From: CAUZIZ01 sp965218775 | Lineage (GTDB): Bacteria > Acidobacteriota > UBA6911 > RPQK01 > JAJDTT01 | Assembly: GCA_965218775.1 (NCBI GenBank) | Contig: CBDCLS010000003.1 | Location: forward strand, 992,001 to 1,056,000 | Direction: 5' to 3' | Length of the DNA stretch: 64,000 nt | Shown: positions 54,023 through 61,337 of the stretch, in pieces | How positions within the stretch are numbered: the stretch's first letter is position 1 | How the letters are laid out: every line of letters begins with the position of its first letter | Made by a program: the position numbers and the translations under genes | Notes under the pieces: model-generated | Told to the model about the DNA's origin: nothing | Database searches by the model: none | The model's input: only the letters and a program-made list of their open reading frames with translations

Positions 54023-54901
54023 TCAACCCGTCCCACTCCGATCAGCGTGGCGTGGATCCAGAGCATCTCGCAGGCCATCGCCCAGGAAATTGATACTCAA
54101 TAGGCTCAAGAAGATCATTAGACCCGGGAAGAGCGCCAACCAGGGTGCCTCTCCCAGGTGCTGTTGTGCGTTCAAGAGCATGTTGCCCCAGCTGGGGACA
54201 GGCGGCTGTATACCTAGACCCAGGTAGCTGAGACTGGACTCTGCCAGGATGGCGTAACCGATATTCAAGGTGGTGTAGACGAGGATGGGAGCCAGGGTAT
54301 TGGGAACGATGTGTAGAAAGAGGATGCGCCAAGGGCGGGCACCGACGACGCGCGCCGCATCGACAAACTCCATCTCACGCAGCGAAAGGATCGAGCCCCT
54401 GACAATTCGTGCCAGACTCATCCATCCGAACATCATCAGAATGGTAACGATTCCCCACACCGATCCCCCCACAAAGCGGGACAAGATCAGCAGCAGCGGG
54501 ATATTGGGAATCGACAGCATGATATCCGTCCCACGCATCAGCAGGGTGTCGGTCAGCCTCCCGTAGTATCCGGCGACTGCCCCGATGAATATCCCCAGGA
54601 GGGAGCTGAGGAGAGCCGCCGAAACCCCGACGAGAAGTGAGACTCGCCCGCCGTGGAGAAGTCGCGCCAGAGCGTCGCGGCCCAGCTCGTCGGTTCCTAG
54701 CCAATGGACCGAGGAAGGTTCCTGCAACCGCTCTCGGAGTCGAACCTTGTCGTAGGAATGGGGCGACAAGACGGGACCGATCAGGACCAGCACGACGATC
54801 ACCGAAAGAACGCAAAGGGCACAGATCGCCAGACGGTGGCGGCGCAGTCGCAGCCAGACCATGTGCCACTGGCCCCGTTCCGTCGGTGCCTCTCTAGCCA
54901 T
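54023..54901 (-). CDS. ABC transporter permease, DppC/OppC type
   Basis: A 292-residue permease with six membrane helices. The N-terminal extension and first helix (LAICALCVLSVIVVLVLIG) are those of OppC/DppC, and the cytoplasmic EAA motif (EFVDAARVVGARPWRILF, then HIVPNTLAP) contacts the ATPases. It overlaps the preceding permease gene by 8 bp. It completes a SBP - DppB - DppC unit on the minus strand. Its ATPase partners are probably the two on the plus strand at 57890-59867. Confidence 0.93.
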   Translation of the reverse strand: MAREAPTERGQWHMVWLRLRRHRLAICALCVLSVIVVLVLIGPVLSPHSYDKVRLRERLQEPSSVHWLGTDELGRDALARLLHGGRVSLLVGVSAALLSSLLGIFIGAVAGYYGRLTDTLLMRGTDIMLSIPNIPLLLILSRFVGGSVWGIVTILMMFGWMSLARIVRGSILSLREMEFVDAARVVGARPWRILFLHIVPNTLAPILVYTTLNIGYAILAESSLSYLGLGIQPPVPSWGNMLLNAQQHLGEAPWLALFPGLMIFLSLLSINFLGDGLRDALDPRHADRSGTG

Positions 54902-55853
54902 CGTAGGTAATCCTTGGATCTATGACCGCGTAAAGAAGGTCAGCTATCAGGTTGAAAACGGCCACCCCAGTCGCAAACACGAGAAAGATCGCCATCGCCA
55001 GAGAGAAGTCGTTGTTCATGAGGGAGTCGAAAATCAGGCGACCCATGCCTGGCCAGGAGAAGATGTTTTCGGTGATGACGGCTCCGCTGATCAGGTGGGG
55101 CACGCTCAAGGTCATTAGCGTCACCACCGGGATCAGCGCATTTCGAAGAGCATGTCGCAGGACTACCACCCGCTTCTTGAGGCCCTTCGCCTGAGCGGTC
55201 ACGATGTAACCTTGATGGATGATTTCTAGGATGCTGGAGCGCATGTAGCGCATCCAGCTGGCCGTGCTGAAGAGGCTCAGAACGATGACCGGCAGCACCA
55301 GATATCGGAGCTTCGCCGGCAGGGTTGCTCCCGGCTCCAGGGAGTAATGTCCTCCTGGGGGTAGCCAGTCCAGAATCACCGAGAAGAGAAGGATCAGGAG
55401 CAGGCCTGACCAGAAGACGGGCAGCGAGATACCCACAAAGGAAAAGATGGAGAGCGAGTAGTCGGCCCAGGAATACTGTTTCAGCCCACTGTAGACGCCG
55501 ATCGGTATGGCGATCAACACGCTCACCAGAAGGCTCAGACTCGTCAGGACCAGAGTGTTGGCGAGCCTGTCCGGGAGAAGGCTGGCGACGGGTCGGCGGT
55601 AGAGGCGAGAGTAGCCGAGATTACCCTGCAGTACTTGGCCAACCCAGCGAAGGTACTGAACGTAGATCGGCTTGTCCAGGCCGTAGACGGCCTTCATGTG
55701 CTGGATCTCCTCGCTGGTGATATTGGGATTGGCCAGGATCAGCTGGTCGAACGGGTCGCCCGGCGCCAGCTGCATCAAGCCGAAGACAATGATGGTGATG
55801 ACCAGAAGGACAGGAATAATCTGGAGAATCCGATGGAGGGCGTAGCGAAGCAC
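54894..55853 (-). CDS. ABC transporter permease, DppB/OppB type
   Basis: A 319-residue permease with six helices. The N-terminus RILQIIPVLLVITIIVFGLM, LAPGDPFDQLI and VQYLRWVGQVLQGNLGYS are the hallmarks of DppB/OppB, and GYIVTAQAKGLKKRVVVLRHALRN is the EAA loop. Its start is directly after the binding-protein stop (no gap). It probably forms a heterodimer with the DppC-type protein for peptide or oligosaccharide uptake. Confidence 0.94.
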   Translation of the reverse strand: MLRYALHRILQIIPVLLVITIIVFGLMQLAPGDPFDQLILANPNITSEEIQHMKAVYGLDKPIYVQYLRWVGQVLQGNLGYSRLYRRPVASLLPDRLANTLVLTSLSLLVSVLIAIPIGVYSGLKQYSWADYSLSIFSFVGISLPVFWSGLLLILLFSVILDWLPPGGHYSLEPGATLPAKLRYLVLPVIVLSLFSTASWMRYMRSSILEIIHQGYIVTAQAKGLKKRVVVLRHALRNALIPVVTLMTLSVPHLISGAVITENIFSWPGMGRLIFDSLMNNDFSLAMAIFLVFATGVAVFNLIADLLYAVIDPRITYDG

Positions 55854-57572
55854 TCAACCCCCTGCCTGATTTGCGGGCACGATGTCCCACTGCTCCACAT
55901 TCCATCCGATCTCGGCGAAGGGATGCGGATCGTAACCCTGGAGGCTCCGCTCGACCGTTACGACCCGAACATGCCAATAGAGAGGAAGGGTTGGAAGCTC
56001 TTCTGCCCAGATTTCCTGTTGCTCCCTCAGCAAGGCATATCTCTGCTCAGGATCAACCGTCTTGACGGCCTGCTCGATCAGCTGAATGTTGCGATGCACC
56101 TTTCCCCAGGGAGACTTCTTCAGTAGATGATCCAGGTTGTGTTCGTCCTTGGGCTTCCAAAGGATGTTGGCATAGTGCGCATCCTGGGGCGCTATCACCC
56201 AGCGCCAGATGGCAACGCCTCCGGGGGGAAGGTCGGACTTGGCCAAGGTCTCAGAAAACAGGAGCCGAGCCGACTGAGGCGAGATCTTCACGTCTATTCC
56301 TAGCTCCGACCACTGCGCCTGGATCACCTCGGACACTTGAGCCCTGAGTTTGTCTCCGGCGATTGTCACCAGGTTCAGACTCAGACGCTCGCCCCCATTG
56401 TTGCGCAAAGCCCCGTCCGTTCCCGGCTTCCAACCGGACTCGATCAATAGGCGGAGCGCCTCCGCCGGGTTGTACTCGTACTGCTTGACCTCGGGGCTAT
56501 AGGCAGGGTGATAGGGAGCTAGCCATGAATCCGCGGTCGGCTGCCGGCCTCGGAAAATAGCTTCGTTGATGCCGTCGCGGTCGATGGCGTGGAGGAGAGC
56601 CTGACGAACCCTTCGGTCGTGCAAAGGAGGTTTGTTGATCTGGAGCGTGACGTGCTCCAGCCACATAGGGTTCACGTAGGTCACTTCGAGCCCTGCGGTC
56701 TCGGTCAGGCCCTTGGTCTGATCCAGGGTCAGCCAGCCATCGGTCAAGTGCAGCTGGCGCGTCCTGACATTGACGGCCAGGGTGTTCAGATCGGGAATGA
56801 TGCGAATCAGTACTCGATCTATCTTGGGCGGCTCAGAGAGGTTGTAGTTGGGATTCCGAGTCAGCAGGATGTGGCTGCCCGAGACCCACTCCTCGACCTG
56901 GAAGGGGCCGTTGACCAGGGGCTTGACGCTGACCCGTTCGTCGGCGATGAATCTTTCCCAGTAGGTACCGCCCTCGTTTTTGTAATGCGTCCAGATCGGT
57001 CGGTAGTAATGATCGGGTAGGAATATCACTCTTATGTCTGAGTCGGCGAAGGGCCAGATCGCAGAGTAGCGCACCCTCAGCGTGTAATCGTCCAGCGCGT
57101 CAACCCCGGCGATGGGTACCAGGTTGGTGGGCCCATACTCGTATTGAGGATCGGTCTTGAGCTCCCAGGCAAAAGTGGCATCCCTGGCCGTAATCTCGAC
57201 CCCGTCTGCCCACTTCCTCCCCCGCCTCAGGTGAAATATGGCCTCAGAGGTCCCGCTTTCTTGATCAATCTTCCAGAGTCCGTTCTCGAGTGTAGGTAAT
57301 TCTGTACACAGGGCACAACGCCCACGACCATCCGGACCCGGCTCCATCAGTCTGCGCCACATGAAGGACATGACATCACCGGAGATTGCCAGATTGCCCA
57401 TAATCCGGATCAGGGTATCTGGCTCCTGTGAGGTTCCCATGATCAAAGTCTTTCCGTCAGATTCGCAGAGAAGGCGTGGATCCGTGGGAGAGCAAGCGCA
57501 GAGCAGCGTGAATGCTAGCGTAATCCCGAAGTGCCCGATAGTAGGGCGAGCTTTAGGTGATGGGTTCCCCAT
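55854..57572 (-). CDS. ABC transporter substrate-binding lipoprotein, SBP family 5
   Basis: A 572-residue lipoprotein (signal GHFGITLAFTLLCAC with lipobox Cys). The SBP_bac_5 fold is clear from TLIMGTSQEPDTLIRIMG, WKIDQESGTSEAIFHLRRGRKW-type residues (LRRGRKWADG) and HDRRVRQALLHAIDRDGI. It captures peptides or similar solutes in the periplasm and delivers them to the two permeases. It is the first gene of the minus-strand unit that continues into the deacetylase-like, aminotransferase and amidohydrolase genes, which suggests import coupled to breakdown. Confidence 0.93.
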   Translation of the reverse strand: MGNPSPKARPTIGHFGITLAFTLLCACSPTDPRLLCESDGKTLIMGTSQEPDTLIRIMGNLAISGDVMSFMWRRLMEPGPDGRGRCALCTELPTLENGLWKIDQESGTSEAIFHLRRGRKWADGVEITARDATFAWELKTDPQYEYGPTNLVPIAGVDALDDYTLRVRYSAIWPFADSDIRVIFLPDHYYRPIWTHYKNEGGTYWERFIADERVSVKPLVNGPFQVEEWVSGSHILLTRNPNYNLSEPPKIDRVLIRIIPDLNTLAVNVRTRQLHLTDGWLTLDQTKGLTETAGLEVTYVNPMWLEHVTLQINKPPLHDRRVRQALLHAIDRDGINEAIFRGRQPTADSWLAPYHPAYSPEVKQYEYNPAEALRLLIESGWKPGTDGALRNNGGERLSLNLVTIAGDKLRAQVSEVIQAQWSELGIDVKISPQSARLLFSETLAKSDLPPGGVAIWRWVIAPQDAHYANILWKPKDEHNLDHLLKKSPWGKVHRNIQLIEQAVKTVDPEQRYALLREQQEIWAEELPTLPLYWHVRVVTVERSLQGYDPHPFAEIGWNVEQWDIVPANQAGG

Positions 57573-57697
57573 TTGAAGAAGGAGTGTAGCCTATTGCCAG
57601 CCGAGTTCGTAGTGGTCTGGATTGGGGAGAAAGTGTATTCTCTAAGCTGATGAAACTTCAGCGACAGGTAGCACCGATGAGTGCCAAAACCATGGGA

Positions 57698-57785
57698 GCC
57701 TGAAGCGCAAGCGAGGGGTTAGGGACCGGCGAGCCGACAACAGCAAGATCTCGTAGATCCCCAACCCCTCGCTCGCGCTTCAGGC
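57698..57785. repeat. Inverted repeat between divergent transporter units
   Basis: Arms GCCTGAAGCGCAAGCGAGGG (57698-57720) and its complement (57763-57785) match at 22 of 23 positions around a 42-bp spacer. They lie in the 317-bp gap between the binding-protein gene (start 57572) and the ATPase gene (start 57890). Repeat or operator function cannot be decided. Nothing else is recognised in the gap. Confidence 0.6.
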
Positions 57786-57889
57786 TTCCATGCCTCGCGA
57801 AGTTTCTTTCTCGAATGGGGCCGGTACACCACCGCTACGGCCCTCGGAATGACGAAGAGCTTCTCCAGCCCAAAAGGGAAGGTACCCAC

Positions 57890-58888
57890 TTGACTCGCTT
57901 GTTGGAAGTACGAAATCTAGCCGCGCATTTCTACACCCAAAGCGGTGTGGTCAAGGCCGTCAACTCCATCTCCTATGAGTTGGAAGAGGGAGACACTCTG
58001 GGCATCGTGGGGGAAAGCGGTTGTGGCAAGAGCGTAAGCGTGCTCTGTTTGCTACGGCTGATTCCCGATCCGCCCGGCAAGATCGTGGGCGGCGAGATTC
58101 TCTTTCAGGGCCGGGATCTTCTCAAGCTCTCCAATGAAGAGATGCGTCGAGTCAGATGGGCGGAAATCGCGATGATTTTCCAGGACCCGCTGACGGCGTT
58201 GAATCCAGTCTTGACGGTGGGTTTCCAGATCATCGAGCCTTTGAAGCTTCACCAGCGGATGAGTACTCGTCAGGCCAAAGATCGCGCTGCCGAGCTCCTG
58301 GATTTGGTGGGGATACCGAATTCGCGAGCCAGGCTGGACGACTATCCTCATCAGTTTTCAGGAGGGATGCGGCAGCGCGTCATGATTGCGATGGCACTAT
58401 CCTGCAATCCACGGCTGCTGATCGCGGATGAGCCCACCACGGCTCTCGACGTTACCATCCAGGCACAGACGATCGACCTGGTAAAACGTCTTCAGCAGCA
58501 GTTGGGGATGGCAGTGATCTGGATTAGCCACGACCTGGGCGTCATCGCCGGTCTGGCCAAGAGAGTCATCGTGATGTACGCCGGTTATGTGATCGAGGAG
58601 GCGGGCGTCGAAGATTTGTACGCCAATCCCTCCCATCCGTACACCATAGGGCTGCTGAGATCCATGCCTCAGTTGAATCAGGAAAGGGACGCTCAACTGA
58701 GCTCGATACCCGGTCAGCCCCCCAATCCAGCGGCCTTGGGTCCGGGTTGTCCGTTTGCCGTCCGCTGCAGCTATGCGGTCGAGAAGTGCCAACACGAGAA
58801 CCCCCCACTGGAGGTCATAGGCGAGGGGCATCGGGTAGCCTGTTGGGAAAAGGACAAAGTGAAAGGAGACTGGCAGGGTGCCAGCTGA
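57890..58888 (+). CDS. ABC transporter ATPase, DppD/OppD type
   Basis: About 332 residues if started at TTG 57890, with a GGGAAGG ribosome site 7 nt upstream (the frame could be extended to 57815). The Walker A is GESGCGKSVSVL, the signature SGGMRQR, the Walker B LLIADEPTTALD, and the H-loop SHDLG. The C-terminal oligopeptide-type extension with cysteines (GCPFAVRCSYAVEKC) may bind an iron-sulfur cluster, as in OppD/DppD. It overlaps the next ATPase gene by 11 bp. Confidence 0.93.
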   Translation: MTRLLEVRNLAAHFYTQSGVVKAVNSISYELEEGDTLGIVGESGCGKSVSVLCLLRLIPDPPGKIVGGEILFQGRDLLKLSNEEMRRVRWAEIAMIFQDPLTALNPVLTVGFQIIEPLKLHQRMSTRQAKDRAAELLDLVGIPNSRARLDDYPHQFSGGMRQRVMIAMALSCNPRLLIADEPTTALDVTIQAQTIDLVKRLQQQLGMAVIWISHDLGVIAGLAKRVIVMYAGYVIEEAGVEDLYANPSHPYTIGLLRSMPQLNQERDAQLSSIPGQPPNPAALGPGCPFAVRCSYAVEKCQHENPPLEVIGEGHRVACWEKDKVKGDWQGAS

Positions 58889-59867
58889 AACCCCAGAAGA
58901 ACCGCTAGTCCGGGTTGAAGGACTGAAGCAGCATTTTCCCATTACCCGCGGGATCTTGAGACGTCAGGTAGGAGCCGTCAAAGCGGTCGATGGCGTCAGC
59001 TTCGAAATCTACCCGGGAGAGACGCTGGGGATGGTGGGGGAGAGCGGCTGTGGCAAGTCCACGACCGGCCGAGCCATCCTTCAGCTGAACCGGCCGACCG
59101 CGGGCCGGGTCTTCCTGGACGGGATCGAACTGGAGCATCTGAAGGGTAAGAGGCTTCGGGAAATGCGTCGACGGATGCAGATGATCTTCCAGGATCCCTA
59201 CGCTTCCCTGAACCCCCGTATGACGATCGGCCGGATCATCGGCGAGCCCCTTCAAATCTTCAACCTGGTCTCCAGGAAGGAGAGGAAAGGAAGGGTTCAG
59301 GAGTTGATGGAACTGGTAGGCTTGAACCCTCAGTTCGCGGACCGCTATCCCCATGAGTTCTCAGGAGGGCAGCGACAGCGAGTCGGAATCGCCCGTGCCC
59401 TGGCCCTGCAACCCGATTTCATAGTGTGTGACGAACCGATCTCGGCACTAGATGTGTCGATCCAGGCTCAGGTGGTTAATCTACTGGAGGAGTTGCAGGA
59501 GCGTTTCGGCCTGACGTATCTGTTTATCGCCCATGATCTAGCCATGGTGCGGCATATCAGCGATCGGGTCGCCGTCATGTATCTGGGGAAAATCGTGGAA
59601 CTGACGGACCAGGCCACACTCTACTCGAACCCCCTCCATCCCTACACGCAGGCCCTGCTGTCCGCGGTCCCGATCCCCGATCCCAGGATCGAGTCCCAGC
59701 GCCAGCGAACCATCCTCAAAGGCAGCCTGCCCAGCCCTTCAGATCCACCGAAAGGTTGTAATTTTTGCACCCGTTGCCCCGTGGCTATTGAGCACTGTCA
59801 CGAAGTCGAACCGGAACTAAGGGAAGTTTCCCCAGGGCACCAAGTGGCGTGTCATCTGGTTGAGTGA
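58878..59867 (+). CDS. ABC transporter ATPase, DppF/OppF type
   Basis: A 329-residue ATPase starting GTG at 58878, inside the end of the DppD-type gene. It has Walker A GESGCGKSTTGR, signature SGGQRQRVG, Walker B FIVCDEPISALD, and H-loop AHDLAMV. The C-terminal CNFCTRCPVAIEHC motif supports the DppF/OppF extension. It pairs with the previous ATPase and the two permeases to drive uptake. Confidence 0.94.
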   Translation: MPAETPEEPLVRVEGLKQHFPITRGILRRQVGAVKAVDGVSFEIYPGETLGMVGESGCGKSTTGRAILQLNRPTAGRVFLDGIELEHLKGKRLREMRRRMQMIFQDPYASLNPRMTIGRIIGEPLQIFNLVSRKERKGRVQELMELVGLNPQFADRYPHEFSGGQRQRVGIARALALQPDFIVCDEPISALDVSIQAQVVNLLEELQERFGLTYLFIAHDLAMVRHISDRVAVMYLGKIVELTDQATLYSNPLHPYTQALLSAVPIPDPRIESQRQRTILKGSLPSPSDPPKGCNFCTRCPVAIEHCHEVEPELREVSPGHQVACHLVE

Positions 59868-59877
59868 GGGGTGGCTA

Positions 59878-59973
59878 CGTCGCACGTCCCTCGGCGACCT
59901 CAACTGGTGTCTCGATTCCGCCAGCCCGGTGCCCGGCAAGGCTCCAATCTTGCCAATCGCGGGACGTGCGACG
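59878..59973. repeat. Inverted repeat between convergent genes
   Basis: Perfect 13-bp arms CGTCGCACGTCCC (59878-59890) and its complement (59961-59973) lie between the ends of the ATPase gene and the rhomboid gene. Further GACGTGCG words follow. This may be a bidirectional terminator-like or repeated intergenic element. Confidence 0.5.
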
Positions 59974-60005
59974 TGCGGACGTTCAGACGTGCGACTCCCC
60001 ACCGT

Positions 60006-60860
60006 TCACACGTACTGGAATCCGTGAACGACAGAAACCACGATGGAAAATATGGTCAGAACGATACAGACCAGCGCTGCCACCAGATGATTGAGGCGTT
60101 CCGGCTGCATCGGGTCAAGCCAGCGGGACATCAGGTAGCCCCCCAGGAATCCCCCCAGATGAGCCCAGTTGTCAATACTGGACATCACCAGTCCGAAGAC
60201 GAAGAGAATGATGGCATAGGTCTGGGCCTGCCTCCCGACGGCGCTGGCGACGCCTCTCCGACCCGCATAGATCAAAGCGCCCAGCAGACCAAATATGGGA
60301 GCTGAGGCGCCAACAGTGAAGCCGGCGCCGCGCAGCGGTCCTGGAAGGAAGTCCAGGAAGCCTCCTGCCCAGCTGCTCAGTGAGAAGCCCACGATCGAGG
60401 AAACCGTGTAGATGATGACCATTCTGGCAGGACCGTAGAGCTCGGCCGTGGTCGGAGCCAACTGACGCACCCACATCAGGTTGAATCCAATGTGGAGTAG
60501 CCCTCCATGAAGCCAGGCAGCACTCAGGACGGTCCACCATCGGCCGAACTCAAAAACAGGGATTGCGCCGCTGGAGCCAAAGAGGAAGAGACCTTTGCGG
60601 CTTGGAGACAACAGGGAGAAGATGCTGCCCATTCCAATGCCAGAGGGGTCCACGGCCAAGGCCGCTAGATACAGAAACACGCATCCCCAGGTAACCAGAC
60701 CAAGGAATCCAAGATCGTTACCTAGAGTCCGCAGCAAGGGGGCGAATCCCCAGAGTCCCGGATTCCTGGAGCCGCACTCATAACACTCGGCATCATTGAC
60801 CCCGACCAGCCGACCACAGGAGCGGCAAACAATGGATCCGGTGGACTGTCGTTTCAACAT
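60006..60860 (-). CDS. Rhomboid-family intramembrane serine protease with zinc ribbon
   Basis: A 284-residue membrane protein. The N-terminal zinc ribbon has CRSCGRLVGVNDAECYECG. Six or so membrane helices follow. The rhomboid site is GASAPIFG (Ser186 as nucleophile) and AHLGGFLGGYL (His234), with HIGFNLMWV in the preceding helix (N-terminal part of the fold). The family cleaves membrane-anchored substrates. The zinc-ribbon fusion is a recognised bacterial variant. It is alone on its strand. Confidence 0.9.
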   Translation of the reverse strand: MLKRQSTGSIVCRSCGRLVGVNDAECYECGSRNPGLWGFAPLLRTLGNDLGFLGLVTWGCVFLYLAALAVDPSGIGMGSIFSLLSPSRKGLFLFGSSGAIPVFEFGRWWTVLSAAWLHGGLLHIGFNLMWVRQLAPTTAELYGPARMVIIYTVSSIVGFSLSSWAGGFLDFLPGPLRGAGFTVGASAPIFGLLGALIYAGRRGVASAVGRQAQTYAIILFVFGLVMSSIDNWAHLGGFLGGYLMSRWLDPMQPERLNHLVAALVCIVLTIFSIVVSVVHGFQYV

Positions 60861-60986
60861 GAGAAGCCTGCAGGGGAATGTACCAGAAAAACCGGGGCGT
60901 CTGTTAGAAGAAACGTGGCCCAGCCCCTTGTCATGGGAGTTGGGATCAGGTTGGAAGCAAGGGGACTGGCGGGTCAGAGTCGGCGA

Positions 60987-61313
60987 CTAACTGATCCGAT
61001 CGACCTTGGCGGCCATGACGAAGTCACTCTCGGTGAGTCCGTCGATCTTGTGAGTCCAGAGGGTGAGTTCTACCTTTCCCCAGGCCAGGTAGATGTCGGG
61101 ATGGTGGTCTTCTTCTTCTGCCAGCGTCCCCACCTGGTTGGTGAAATCGAGGGCGGTCTTGAAGTCCGGAAATTGGACCAGCTTTTGAAGGTGGTGGTTG
61201 TCTACCACCGACCACCCTTCCAGCTGGTCCAGGAGGGGTTTGATTTCTTCAGCTGTCAGGGGCGGAATCCCACCCCTGCAGGGAATGCACCGTTTCTCAG
61301 CTAACTGGGACAT
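60987..61313 (-). CDS. 4a-hydroxytetrahydrobiopterin dehydratase (PCD/DCoH)
   Basis: A 108-residue protein, the standard length. The motif EEDHHPDIYL (with the double His of the active site) and WGKVELTLWTHKIDGLTESD are characteristic. It recycles carbinolamine pterin made by aromatic amino acid hydroxylases, but in bacteria lacking such hydroxylases it may serve a molybdopterin or general pterin function. It lies 25 bp upstream of nothing related; the next gene, a radical SAM enzyme, ends 24 bp away on the same strand. Confidence 0.95.
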   Translation of the reverse strand: MSQLAEKRCIPCRGGIPPLTAEEIKPLLDQLEGWSVVDNHHLQKLVQFPDFKTALDFTNQVGTLAEEEDHHPDIYLAWGKVELTLWTHKIDGLTESDFVMAAKVDRIS

Positions 61314-61337
61314 TGGACTAAACCAATCTCGAACAGG

